Shown one piece after another: positions 1-11,689 of a stretch of DNA of 64,000 nucleotides. The notes beneath the pieces are model-generated. The model made no database searches. It was not told where the DNA came from and was given only the letters and a program-made list of their open reading frames with translations. Origin of the DNA: Nageia nagi. Lineage: Eukaryota; Pinophyta. The position numbers and the translations under genes were made by a program. The stretch is taken from positions 59,458,001 through 59,522,000 of the forward strand of contig JBITNC010000001.1 of NCBI GenBank assembly GCA_050084985.1. The letters are read 5' to 3'. Position 1 is the stretch's first letter; every line of letters starts with the position of its first letter.

Positions 1-1160
1 AGATAACTATAACAAGCTTGGCAAATTTATTATTTAACTTAATTATGTGAGTTGCACTTTTTTAGCCCACTCTATAAAGACATTAGATGAACCTACTAAG
101 GTATCTCTAGGTACAACTTGATCCACAAATTCTTAAACCAAGATAACTATAACATGTTTGGCAATTTTATTATTTAATTTAATTATGAAAAATTATCATT
201 CGATTACATTATATATATATATAAACTTTGATAGATCCTACAACTAAAGGGTTTAAAAAGATGTTCAAAGACTTATCTATCTATCTATATTAAGATTGCA
301 CATTCTACATACAAATTTGATATATAATATCTTGATACCTCAAATTTTAAGATTACATCATATTTCATCAAATCTTATCAATTAAGGACTTCAACCATGT
401 TCTTTCATGGCAAAATATATCCCTTAATGATATTAATAACCTTTTACCTTTTCTATTAATGATCTTAAAAAGAAATCTTTTAACATATTTTTATTAATTT
501 TTAGTATAACTACCTTGCAACTAGATAGGAAGGTAAACATCAAGCATGAGCTAACAATCCTTACTTGTTTTGTAAGAAGCTCCAATAGTTGGCATCTAAT
601 TTCTTATAATATCCTCATACATAGAAATAAGTATCTTGTTCATTATTTTCAATCATTTTATTAATTATACATTTTCGATATTCATATATTGATTATAATA
701 ATTTTTATTGTTTATTATTTTGAATCATTTTATTGATCATAAGCTTTTGTTATTTACATATTAATTATAATAATATTTATTTAAATTTTATCCAAAAACC
801 ATAATATAGTATACCATTAGCTTATCCCTAATGCCAAATTTAACTATAAATGAAAAAATCTATTACCAACATCCACAAACATATTAAAAAAATTTATAAA
901 TATCAAAATCTAGGACTAACATTCACACATATTTGAAAAAAAAAAAAGGATATACACTACATATGATAGTAATTATAAAATCTATATGAAACTTTCAATC
1001 TCTATAGATTTCATTATAACTAACTTATATATTTACACCATGATACTTTACATGTTAAATCTTATATTTTAAGATTGCTAATAATTATATGCTCTTTTAA
1101 GATAAACAATGATATTTTATAAAAATCATGCTCGTGTTAGACTTGTCAAAAATTTCTCAA
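1..1160. other. AT-rich intergenic DNA with a short direct repeat
   Basis: No coding similarity is visible on either strand. A roughly 47-bp unit beginning AGATAACTATAACA at position 1 recurs at 141 with few changes, so the left edge lies in a local direct duplication. The rest is AT-rich sequence with short A and TA runs. Confidence 0.6.
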
Positions 1161-1170
1161 TGGTCTGGCA

Positions 1171-1560
1171 GGGGCATTAATTCAACAAATGCCCCTCGGA
1201 GCATTGATTCAACGAATGCCCCTAAGATTTAAATAAAAATTTCGGGGGTTGAATGGTTTTGATGAAATGCTAGATGGTATAGTGGTTAGAACATTGAACT
1301 ACAAGCTAGGTGGTCGCAAGTTCAAATCTCACTAGTCATCTTTGAACATCTGACACTTAGATTTTTTTTTTGCAAATTTTAGAGGCATTCACTGAATCAA
1401 TGCCTTCAAGGGCATTCATTGAATCAATGTCTAACTGAGCACGATTTTTGCAAATTTCAAGGTATTCGTTGAATCAATGCCCAAGTGCATTTGTTGAATC
1501 AATGCCAAGTGCATTTGTTGAATCACTGCCCTCGGGGGTATTTGTTGAATCAATGCTCAA
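1171..1560. repeat. Cluster of short repeats in opposed orientation around a tRNA-like core
   Basis: On the left are two units reading GCATTrATTCAACrAATGCCCC (1171-1195 and 1198-1223). On the right are about six units in the reverse-complement sense, of the form GCATTyrTTGAATCAATGCC (near 1383, 1409, 1460, 1482, 1506 and 1533). The first left unit is itself a hairpin with an 8-bp stem, GGGGCATT/AATGCCCC. A longer module (ATTTTTGCAAATTT followed by the short unit) is also repeated near 1360 and 1435. The opposed arms on either side of the core resemble a small non-autonomous element, but I see no target-site duplication. Confidence 0.6.
1269..1340 (+). repeat. tRNA-like sequence with Pol III A and B boxes (SINE head or tRNA pseudogene)
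   Basis: TGGTATAGTGGTTAGA matches an internal A box and AGTTCAAATC, about 40 bases later, matches a B box. A T run follows near 1362. The acceptor and T stems do not pair well, so it is not a working tRNA gene. It lies inside the opposed short-repeat cluster, which suggests a tRNA-derived non-autonomous element. Confidence 0.5.
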
Positions 1561-1639
1561 CCGGAAAAATTTCAAAATGACAACACCCGCATTGATAAGT
1601 CTGACACAAGCACGATTTTTGAGAGGCGTTTAAAAAACT

Positions 1640-4470
1640 GAAAAGACAACACCTTCTAATATTTAGTATCTAATTTCTATGCATTCTAAGTTTGCTAAAA
1701 ATAGATTATTTTATTTTATTTTATTGTATAAAGATTTTTTAAATTCTTAAGATAAAATATAATTATAATTATATTTATTTAATTTCTTTCTAATCATAAT
1801 AATAATAATAATTGTTCTGAAATGAAAAAAAATTGATTAAATTCTATCATTAATTACCATTATAAATTAATGATACAACTCCAAATCCAATGCATCGAAT
1901 CCGAATCTTCATCATTCCTAATAAACCTACAAGGAGAACGAGGCACAAATTGTTTTTTAGCAGCTTTAAATAAGGGTTGCATTGCATTAGTTATAAGCAA
2001 ACCTAAAGAAGTTACGTGAACAGGGACTTATGTTTTCCATAGATTCTCGCATCCCATTTGAGAAAAGCTTGATTTTAACACACATAAATTAGAAAAACAA
2101 CATAGGCATAAAGGAATTTAAGCTTCCAATAAGGAAAGGGTGAACATTTCTTACTTCACAAAAACACACACGTTTTTTTGCCCAATAGTAACGAGTTAAT
2201 ATGGATAACTCCGACTTGTATTATGGCATAAAGTTTGCCTGCACAAACGAGAACCTTATACTTACCTCATAATAATATATTACAGATAGGATGAACTAAC
2301 TATAACATACTCAACATCCCAAATTCTTAAAGAAACTAAATGTTTGCTACAATATAAAAATTAAAAATAATTTTAAGCAGCTCAAGGTTCAATGTTATGC
2401 TATGCTCTATCTGAATACTAGCATGAAATCCTTTACAATTGATATGAATTATGCTTCCATTCAACTCCACTATAAGATTATTCTAAGAAGAAGGGGAACC
2501 CTATTGAAGCTAAAAGATTAAGAGCAAATCCTAATTTATATTGCAATCCAAAACATATTAACTTCAGAAACAATTATGAGAAGAATTTCTGGCAACAAAT
2601 CAGTATACTAGACACAATGACATTTAAAGAAGACTCCTGAACCATGTTGACGTCCTTTAGGACCATGGTTTGAGGTGTTCCATCATCGTCTGCTGATACA
2701 CATTAGCAAGTATTATATTAAAAATATTTTATGATGGCAAATGAATCTATCGATAAATGAATAAATGTTCACTGGGATCATTGATATTGCAATAGAAATA
2801 GATGCTTCAATTGTTACCATCGTGTTTCTGTTCTTGGAGCTCCATGATGATCTCTAGTCGTAGAATTCAATCAGAAAAACTACAATTATCATAGGCAAAA
2901 GAGAAGTTGGAATCATCACTTACTGATGCTCCTATCATTATTTGTTAAACCTTCCATTTGTGAGAGCTTTATACGAAACAATAGTGTTTGGTCGCAGATG
3001 CTCCACCAACAATGTCAACTACTGTATCAAGTGTTGGGGAAGTAGAAATGCTTCTACCACGAGGGCAGCTGAATAGGCCTCATCCATAGATTCGACCCTA
3101 CATATAGAGTGTATACAAACCATATTTGTTGAAATTGACAACCACAATGTTTTAAAAATCCATATCCGAGACCAAAACAAAGAAAACTCAAATCTATGAA
3201 AAAAAGAAAGAGGTTAATTCTCTGCATATTTGTTGAAATTGATTACCACAATGTTTTAAAAGTCCATATCCGAGGCCAAAATAGAATAAAGCTTTTACAA
3301 AATTTCTGAGTGTTTTTCTCCTGCTGCAATAAATAAAGCTCTTGTGCAGTTTCAATATTGAAAAATGGCATTTAAGCCATTATTTTTTGTTATCAGACTT
3401 TGGCTGAAGGGTTTTTGAGTATGGACCTTTTTTTTTAATTTAAAACAAATGAAAACTAAAACTCTTACAGGGATTTTTATGTTTGAAATGGAGAATGGGA
3501 TAGATGAAGTTTTAAAGTGAAAATGAAGTTAAATAAAGTTAGCTGTAAGGAGATCTAATGTTTTGAAGGTGAGGAATATAACATGTGAGCTAAAAAAAAT
3601 TGAACTTAAAAGTTAAGAATTTAAAATTTTAGCTAAAAACTATTTAGGCTTCAAACAAACAATCTGACATTTAAATTGAAAAATCCCAAGGTTTAAGCTA
3701 AGTCTTACAGGTTTAAAGCTCAAAATTCAAGATTGAAGCTAAAAAAGGTAAGAGTTTATGAATAAGAACTGTAAACTTTATGTTGGAGTAGGAATCATAT
3801 AGTTTTTGAGCCATTTACTCCTGCCATTATTTTAAATGCCAACCCACAGTTGGATAGGGCAAAATCTTGGATTTCAAGCATGTCTGTTTCTTCTTGAGTA
3901 GATAACCTTTCATAATCACTCTATATGTATACAATATATTCTTTGTGTTTTCAATGGAGTTTGGTCAAATCCTTCAAGTTTATAATATGAAGTTATCAAC
4001 TGCATTTCATTACATTCTAAAGTGTTTCTTCTTCTTCTACTTTACTCGGTCCAATAGGAACACAATTTCCCTGCCTGCACCTTGCATTCCTACTTAAATT
4101 AATTTTTCCTCATCTTCTATTTGTTTAATTTCAGAAAATTTTAGTTTTTGTATTCCTTCATAAAAAGAAATGAAACTAATCTCTTTCATGTTCGTACTAC
4201 ATGCTTTATTAAATGGGATTCTTCATTTTTATCTACTTTAATTGTAAAAACTTTAATTTTCTTTGTTGTTTGATATGCAGCTATGCAAAGTGAAACAGGA
4301 GATTTTTGGATCGAACCAAAGATTTGCTTGCTTGCCATGAAATTCAAAAAAAGTACAAGGATTTAGCTCAATTAATCTCGATCTCAATCTTTGAGAGAAG
4401 AGATGTACATTCTCAAATGTGTTATTTTACATTCGGTCTTAGAAAACCCTAATTTTATTATTAATACTAT
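1640..4470. other. Intergenic DNA without recognisable genes
   Basis: No reading frame or RNA gene could be supported. The only structure noted is a direct repeat of about 60 bp (next entry). The stretch is less AT-extreme than its surroundings in places, for example 2640-3110, but conceptual translations there match no family I can name. Confidence 0.5.
3121..3290. repeat. Short direct duplication (unit about 62 bp)
   Basis: A unit starting CATATTTGTTGAAATTGA and ending with CATATCCGAGrCCAAAA occurs at 3121-3180 and again at 3227-3288, about 105 bp apart. The copies differ at only a few bases. Confidence 0.75.
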
Positions 4471-4476
4471 TTCCCT

Positions 4477-5110
4477 ATGTCGAAGCTACTCAACTCCCAA
4501 AGTAATTCTGATTACTACGCTTTAATGGCAATCAAGTCTGCAGATTCAAGGCTTAAGCAACAAATTCATCTCATGGAGAGGCAGGGATCCCTGCACATCC
4601 AGATGGTTTGGATGTCCACTGCCAAAACAACAGGATAATTCATCTTGTGCCTTGACAATTTAAATCTCACGAGCCCATACATGTGAATCTTAAGCCTTAA
4701 GAATAATTTCCTAAATGGTACATTCCCAAACTTAACCAAAAAATGGAGAACCATGAAATTATTGCTCCTCTCGTATAATAATTTTTCTGGGTCCCTGCCC
4801 TCATCCAATTCATTTCTAGATCGACGATGGAGGCTTAATATTTCCAACAATAACTTGGCAGACCAATACCCTTTTCGCTGAATTCGTTGAGTCATTTGTT
4901 AACTCTACGAGTAGAAAACAATGAACATTTTGGCACCATTGCCAAATTGAATATTACCAGTCTTCAGAACTTCAATGTATTTATCAGGGGCAATCCCCGG
5001 ATCATTATCAAAGCTCTTTACTAAGGCTTTACTAAGGCATTTGCAAACAATTTAGTGCTCAGACTCTTCAAACTATCCTACAAATGATTTCTAACAGAGA
5101 GATTGAACAA
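4477..5110 (+). pseudogene. Leucine-rich-repeat receptor-like kinase relic (ectodomain only)
   Basis: Conceptual translation gives an LRR N-terminal cap (SDYYALMAIKSA near 4504; then WFG and HCQNNRIIHLV in shifted frames). LRR units follow (LSLKNNFLNGTFPNLT, LLLSYNNFSGSLPSS, LNISNNNLADQYP). The last unit and exit read LNITSLQNFNV and then FANNLVL near 5038, like the F.NN.LCG end of plant LRR receptor kinases. In the family this part is the extracellular domain, followed by a membrane segment and a kinase; I find neither downstream. Several stops and at least two frameshifts break it, so it is a pseudogene fragment. A fit to the pollen or short-ectodomain receptor kinase group is likely but not certain. 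Confidence 0.72.
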
Positions 5111-5538
5111 CCAATGTATGTTAGAAAATTAATGCATAATGTCAAATAACTAGATTTCATGTGCTATCTTTGGGCAGCGCTGTATCTCCCTTTCCTTAAA
5201 TATGGGTAGGGTTGAAAGGCATACCTAATAGCAGAACCCAGTGATGAAAGTAGCATCAAACCCTTCGATCACCTCTGATCACTCCTTGCTACAGCCCATG
5301 TCAAAACAGCACAAAAATTAGGAGAGTTTCTATTATCTACAAAGAATCCAACATTTATTCCTCCCCACATTATACCACTGTAGAAATGTTTAAGAGAATT
5401 GTAGCACTTCATCGTGTAATCCCACTTTCTTCCTTTATTTCCGATTTGGGTATCACTTCTACAATATTAATGGGTAATGCATTCTGAGATTTCCATGGAT
5501 ATTATCACAGCACAAGATGTGCAATGGGTAGATGGTAG

Positions 5539-5539
<1 letters not shown>

Positions 5540-5588
<49 letters not shown>

Positions 5589-5640
5589 AAAAAAAAAATT
5601 GTTATTATTATTATTATTTGAAATTTATATTTAAGTTTTA
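5540..5640. repeat. (TTA)n microsatellite
   Basis: About fifteen ATT/TTA trinucleotides at roughly 5541-5588, an A run, then a second shorter ATT block to about 5622. It separates the LRR relic from the PPR relic. Confidence 0.9.
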
Positions 5641-5677
5641 TAATATGTAAATCAAATTATCATATGTTGTGGTTGTG

Positions 5678-6010
5678 AATGTTTTGGTTGACATGAATGT
5701 AAAATGTGAAAGTTTAGAGAAGGCATACGTATTATTTGACAAATGCATGTAGTCAGGCGTTGTGGTTGTGATGAGAAGGCACACAAATGCAATGATCATA
5801 GGATATACAAAAAATAAATACGTTGAAAGGGTCTGTGAATTGTTTGACAACATGCATGATACAAACAATTTCATGGTATATAAGATGCATGATGTAGACA
5901 TAGTTTCATGAAATACAATGATCACAGGATATGCAGAGAACATATATATTGAAAGGGATCTTGAATTGTTTGACAAGATGCATCATGTAGAGAGTAAAGG
6001 CTCGTTCTAA
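5678..6010 (+). pseudogene. Pentatricopeptide repeat (PPR, PLS-type) protein relic
   Basis: One continuous frame of 110 codons with two internal stops reads LVDMNVKCESLEKAYVLFDK, then NAMIIGYTKNKYVERVCELFDNM, then NTMITGYAENIYIERDLELFDKM. These match the repeating pattern of plant PPR proteins (LVDMYAKCG..., .MI.GY..NG...A.ELF..M), which bind organellar RNA. Three to four repeats survive. There is no start, no organelle-targeting peptide and no E/DYW tail, so this is a fragment. The lack of frameshifts beside two stops suggests decay by base substitution. Confidence 0.8.
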
Positions 6011-7402
6011 TGCAAAAATGCAAAGGAACTTGTGATGGTCTAATCATTATTGTGTTCGACTATTATTGTATGGTATGCCATCGTGGAGTTGGCGGTTAAA
6101 ACATTGACATTTAAGCAGTAAACTAGTTTTTACTTGGGCAGCTAATAAATATCATTTTTTTTTAATTTTTTGTGATAATGGATAAATATTGTTCACTACT
6201 TTTCCATCATGGAGGAATGCTTAATGCCATTCATTATTTTTTCCATTTTGCAATTTGTGTGGTAATAAGGGTGGTAAATAATGTGATTAGTTGATGTTAT
6301 AATGTTATATTGGATTATTAAGCATGTGGTTATTTTATTTTTTTGGGAATTTAGATACTTATCCTACTTTTTACTATTAGTGGGTAAGGTATTGTTATTT
6401 TAAAGGGGGATTAGGCTTGAATCCAATGCTTTTTCTTGTGTGTAGATGGTGCAGGTTTTGGGTTATGATAGTGTTGTAAGGTTAAGTGGGGAGCATTGAA
6501 TATAAGGGTGATTTGAATAATTGAATGTGCTTTTGTTGATTATCACATTACTGTAGAGGAGAAAGGAGGGCCATCCAAAAGAGTTTACAGGTCTCTTTGA
6601 CCACAAATCATAGGTATTATGATGCATGTGAATTGTTAATTAAAATTAATTATCTATGTGGTGAATCGGTATCATGTGTTTTGTTTATATCTTGTCTGAT
6701 ACTGTGATGCATGTGAATGCATTAGTAGAATTGGGAGAACCTTACCTTACCTTTGAACTTTTGCCTTTGTCCCATACCACCCACTCCCAACTCAAAATAG
6801 GCTCCCATGAGTTCCCTTTGTCTAATGTTGTGTAGGATTAGGTGGTTCATGTCAATCACATACCTAGATTAGATTTCTTCTCTTAGGCAGTGGAATACTC
6901 CCCTCTCTCTTTTTTGAAGTCTATGCTTGCTTTAGTGGTCATGTTGAGTTTTCATTCTTCCAATCTCTCTCCTACCACAATGGAAAAGAGTTGTTAGGCT
7001 TGTAGTCAAAGATTCCTCTTCTTCACAAGCATTCAAAAGTTGAAGCTCATTCTCCTTTTCTTCTCCATACTCCATCCATGACTAAGAGGATCAAAGGAGC
7101 CCACTAAAACTTGTAAATTCAAATGTTTTCCCAGGAACATGGCTTGATTTGAGGTATTAACTATGAGAACTTTGGTTAAGTATTTAATATTATATCCCAT
7201 TTAAATGGTAGGGATGAGCTTCTCTTATGATAGAATGAAATAATGCATCATTCTTGATTACTTATAGGTTAAGGCTCACAGTTTAACAAGTTTAGATTCT
7301 GTAGTTTAACCCAAGCATATGTTTCCTTGAAAATCCATCAGGTTTCCATGTGCTTTAAAGATATGTGTTGGTGTCAATTTCCTTATCTAGTGTGTTTTGA
7401 GA
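6011..7402. other. Intergenic DNA left of the copia element
   Basis: No recognisable gene, RNA or repeat. The stretch around 6890-7090 is pyrimidine-rich on the plus strand. Confidence 0.5.
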
Positions 7403-7900
7403 TGAAGGAACAAACACTAACAAGATAATTCTTAATCAACCAAGATCACATGAAAGCTCTCAATTCACATCTAACTATCATATAAAGTAATCTCACAAAG
7501 ATACCACAAGATGTAAGTGGTTCCTCCAACTAGGAGTACATCCACTAACTAGATCTCTCTTCTTAACAAATATTAACTCTTACAATCCTCCTACTCTTTT
7601 CTCCTAACCACTATCCTATAACATAACTTTACTCCACATATTGGTGTGTGATCACAAAGAGGGAGCCTTCTATTTATAGGCCAAAATCTCTCTTTAGATC
7701 AACCTTTTATCCAATGTACAAAAGCATGACATGCACATCCTTTTACCCAAGGGGCATGCTCATGACATGGAGTGTAGGACAAGTTACATTATCATATTCA
7801 CTTAAATACTTAAGGTATCAAATGATACCTTTAAGTATTCGTGAATTTACATAGAAAATTTAATACAAACCATTACAATAATGCATTATACATTCCAACA
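7403..7900 (-). repeat. 3' LTR of the copia element
   Basis: The same 498-bp length as the copy at 15622-16119. By eye the LTRs differ at roughly one base in thirteen over the first 165 bp. A TATAAATA box lies on the minus strand at 7671-7678. Confidence 0.93.
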
Positions 7901-7910
7901 CTCCCCTTTA
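7901..7910 (-). other. Polypurine tract of the copia element
   Basis: The minus strand reads AAAGGGGAG immediately before the 3' LTR start TGTTGG. This is the plus-strand primer site of LTR elements. Confidence 0.85.
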
Positions 7911-8373
7911 ATGCAATATTAAGATAGAGCAAGTAAGAGAGAAGAAGAAGAGAAAGTAAGAGAGTTCTCCTCCAAATAGATACAACGAAGATGAGCACTT
8001 TTTACATATTTGTGAGGTAAAAAAGATCTAGTTTGAGACTCACTACTTTGCCAAATACAATCATTAATCACAACTGATTTCAATGGACATGAAGTAGTCA
8101 TCCAACTGGAAGTCATGAAGAGTCTCCAAGAGCCTACATACCTGAGGTAAGTAACCTGCAATCTCAAAAGAACCTACAAGTCATAAGCAGCTCAAATAAC
8201 AAGATCAATTAGATGCATCATATTTATATCAACAAGGATAGATGAATCATACAAATGCCATCATAAATTGATCACTGGTGCATTATAAGTCATCACAAAG
8301 ATGCCATGCCAAAAACTTATAGTCACCTGCTATATATAAAACATGTGTTGATTATCATTACAAAATAGAGCAT

Positions 8374-8600
8374 GCACATATGAGTTCCTCACATATGGAT
8401 AACTAAACAATGCCAAAAGACACATAAGAGTTCCTCACACATGGATAACTGAACAGTGCTAGATTGACCAAACATAGAGTATGCACATACAAGTTCCTCA
8501 CATATGGATAACTGAATAGTGCCAAAAGACACATAAGAGTTTCTCACACATGGATAACTGAATAGTGCAAGATTGGTCAATTTGTACAAGTTCCTCATGT
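8374..8600 (-). repeat. 109-bp tandem repeat in the copia 3' region
   Basis: Two copies start with GCACATA at 8374 and 8483 (period 109 bp). Each contains two internal half-units with GTTCCTCACAyATGGATAACT, so a unit of about 55 bp was first doubled and then doubled again. It lies between RNase H and the PPT. Confidence 0.85.
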
Positions 8601-8704
8601 AGAGCGAACTTACCATAAAGGTGTACAACAAATTCAACACTATATAGCACAAAATCCTCCTAAGGGTGAAGTTGTCATCATAACCATGAATTCAACACAA
8701 GAAT

Positions 8705-9300
8705 TCAAACTTCACTCCCTCTTGAGGGCAACTTCACCAACTTGATAGCATCCTTAAGCTTACAGAACTGAGCTTCCAAGAGGGGCTTGGTGAACAAATC
8801 AGTGAACTTCAAGGTGGATGGACAATACTCTAGGTGTATGATGTCATCAAGAACCTTCTCCTTGATCAAATGGGCATGGATTTTCATATGTTTTGTTCTC
8901 TGATGGAACACTAGATTCTTAGCCAAAGAAATAGCTGATTGATTATCTGAAGAGATCAAAGATAAGTGACTTTGCTCATACCCAATTTCTTTTAGAATAT
9001 GCCTTAGCCAAATGACTTCTTGGGCTACAATAATCATGGCATGATATTCAACTTCTATGGTGGAAAGAGAAATAGTAGGTTGTTTCTTGGAAGCCCAAAA
9101 TATAGCACCTAAACCAATGTTAAAAATATACACAGAAGTTGAATTCCTATCATCTCTATCTCCCCCATAGTCAGAATCTAAGAATCCAAAGAGAACAAAT
9201 GAGGGCAACTTGGAATACTTGAGAGCAAGATCCTTAGTCCCTGTAACATACCTCAAGATTTGCTTAATAGTGTTAAGGTGCTCAACATAAGGTTTCTACA
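8705..9300 (-). pseudogene. Copia RNase H domain remnant
   Basis: A 183-residue open stretch carries the copia RNase H signature: DSDYGGDRDDRNSTS, then GAIFWASKKQPTISLST, IEVEYHAM, and DNQSAISLAKN. The usual KHI.....I.E, seen as KHMKIHAHLIKE, closes the domain, and the tail DLFTKPL ends the polyprotein as in other copia elements. The domain would remove RNA from the RNA-DNA hybrid during reverse transcription. This is the longest uninterrupted segment of the polyprotein; the frame is lost just upstream at 9257-9376. Confidence 0.92.
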
Positions 9301-9376
9301 TGAATCATGCCATCATATTCATTGCAAAGGTAATATTTGGCTTGGATATAGTTAAATACAAAAGACTACCAATTAA

Positions 9377-10260
9377 TTACCTGTAAGCTATAGCATCAGC
9401 TAACTGAGAGTTGGAGCTTAGAGAAATAATGATTCTAGGAGAGATTGGGATTGCAGCATATCTACACTCCTCCATTCCAAAATTTTGCAAGATGTCTAAT
9501 ATATACTTAGATTGATTGAGGTAAGTATAATCTTTGTATTGATACACTTGCATTCCAAAATAGTAGTGCAAGAGATCAAGATCAATCATTTTAAATGCTA
9601 CCTTAAGTTTGGATATGCACTCTTGAATAATTTCATCATTATTTTCAGTAATTAAAAGATCATCCACATAAAGGAGAATCAAGACCACATCTTTTCCTTG
9701 ATTGAGCACATATAGATCGAAGTCAAAAAATATTTGGAGAATCAAATTTCTACCAAGTACTTTGAAATCTTTCTATACTAGGCTCTAGGTGATTGCTTAA
9801 GTCCATACAATGACTTCTTTAGTTTGCACACAAAAGACTCTTTACCTTCCATAATAAACTCTTTTGGTTGATTCATGAAGATTTCCACATCTAATTCACC
9901 ATTAAGAAATGCACTCTTGATGTCAAGTTGAAAAACTTTCCATCCTTAAGCTGCACAAAGAGCAAGGATAACTCTTACAGTAGGCATCATTACCATGGGA
10001 GCAAAGGTTTTCTCATAATCTACATTGTAATTCTGAGCAAAACCTTTAGCTACTAACCTTACCTTGTATTTTTTAATATTTCCAACTGAATTGAACTTGA
10101 CCTTGTAGATCCATTTATTGCCAATCACATTCTTATCATTGGGATAAGGAACCAAGTCCCAAGTTTTATTTTTCATAAGCACCTCATACTCCACTTTCAT
10201 AGCTTTCATCTAGCACTCATGCTTAGAAGCTTCTTTGAAGGTTGAAAGCTCATTCATGTT
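9377..10260 (-). pseudogene. Copia reverse transcriptase remnant
   Basis: The N-terminal part (9946-10209) reads WDLVPYPNDKNVIGNKWIYK and VRLVAKGFAQ. The middle (about 9750-9945) has LDIKSAFLNGELD and LKKSLYGLKQSP in other frames. The C-terminal part (9377-9745) has LLYVDDLLI, the YVDD catalytic motif, and LHYYFGMQV. Together these give the Ty1/copia RT from palm to thumb. At least two frameshifts and several stops break it. Catalytic Asp residues are still legible, so decay is moderate. Confidence 0.92.
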
Positions 10261-10429
10261 GTCAATCTTAGAAATTAAAGATTTATTCAAGTTCATGCTC
10301 CTTATTACCCTTTATGTTGGATAATTTTATTTCTAAGGTGACTTATCTACATCAATATCCAACTAGCTAGGAGCAATTGAAGAGTCCTCTAGATCATCAA
10401 CATCCTCATTAGAAGAAAACTCTTTAGGA

Positions 10430-11375
10430 AGTTCATTGAACTTTACATCCCTTGAAATGAACATTGCTTTATAGGTTAGAGACTAAAGCCTATAGCTTCT
10501 ATGCTGACTATCATAACCTACAAAGATGTATTTTTCAGCTTTTTTATCCAACTTCTTCCTTTTCTTAGAAATAATGTAGAAGAATGCTGCACAACTAAAC
10601 ACCCTAAGGTGTGAAATGTTAGGTTTTCTTTCTAACCATGTCTCAAAAGGAGTTTTTCTCTGAACAGCTTTTATGAGACACCTATTCAAGGTGTAAATAG
10701 CAATGCTCACAACTTCACTCCACAAGAATTTAGGAAGTTTACTCAATATGCATCTAGCCATCTCTATAATTATTCTATTTTTCCTTTCAGTAACATCGTT
10801 CTGCTAAGGAGTGTATGGAATTGTAAACTACTTCTTGATTCCATACTTAGCATAATAGTAATTGAACTCATTGTTGTTATATTCTCCCTCATTATCTGAT
10901 CTTAACATTTTAATTTTAAGGTTAGTTTGATTTTTAACAAAGGCCTTAAAAACCTTAAAACTCTCAAAGGTTTGATTCTTGTCCTCAAGTAAATACCCAA
11001 AGGTCATCCTACTAAAGTCATCAATGAAAGTTAAGACATAAGATGCTCCTCCAAGCAACTTAGTTTGAAACAAGCCTATTAAATTTGAATGCATCAGTTG
11101 AAAAGGTTGAGATGCTCTTATTGCCTTATCTTTTTCAAACTTTTATCTATGCATCTTGCCAAGAATGCACTTCTCACATAAACAATCGAAGGAGAAATTG
11201 AAGGCAAACCTTCCATAAGTTCTTGGTCTTTCATGGTTTGAATATTCTTATGGTTAAAGTGCCCTAAATGATGGTGCCAAAGATTGCTTTTAGAACATAC
11301 ACTAGAAGTAAGAAACATCTTTGATGGAACTTGATCCATAATGTAGAGGTTATCTTTCATTGATCCTTTAACCAA
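10430..11375 (-). pseudogene. Copia integrase remnant (zinc finger, DDE core, C-terminal part)
   Basis: At 11118-11375 the GAG-pre-integrase/zinc region reads LWHHHLGHFNHKNI. The core at 10828-11094 has VLTFIDDFSR and LRSDNEGEY. The first catalytic Asp, usually in HSDL, is Asn here (HSNL). The third catalytic residue survives in NDVTERKNR near 10780. At 10483-10761 the conserved LPKFLWSEVV, TPFETW and YIFVGYD motifs follow. The enzyme inserts element DNA into the genome; this copy is dead through stops and the lost Asp. Confidence 0.9.
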
Positions 11376-11429
11376 AGTGGTAAGTCCTTTCTTAATGCAT
11401 CAGGATTGAGAGTCAAACTCAAAAAAGTA

Positions 11430-11672
11430 TCATTTTTTAGCAACTTGGATCATGAAGAGAATGTTCATACTTAACTTAGGAACATAGAGAACATTTTTAA
11501 GAACCTTTTCATGAATCAGCACACTCCCAATTCCTTGGACTTCAAGGGTAGAGTTATCACCTATCATAACAGCATCCTTTTTATACATGTGAAAGTTTTC
11601 AAACTTTTCTTTTTCAAAGCATAGGTGATTAGTGCAACCAGATTCAATAATCCATTCAAATAAAAAGAGCAA
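11430..11672 (-). pseudogene. Copia aspartic protease remnant
   Basis: The active-site region reads IIESGCTNHL, where the family has W.DSG.T.H, so the catalytic Asp has become Glu. It is followed by VMIGDNSTLEVQGIGSV and LKNVLYVPKLSMNIL, the usual copia protease sequence. The enzyme would cut the Gag-Pol polyprotein. Confidence 0.88.
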
Positions 11673-11689
11673 GGCATGGAGTAGAGCAC

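Noticed and set aside
1269-1340. Functional tRNA gene
   Set aside because: A and B boxes are present, but acceptor and T stems do not pair.
2640-3110. Possible exon on the minus strand (frames with VVDIVGGAS-like text)
   Set aside because: Too short and not supported by a family pattern in adjoining sequence.
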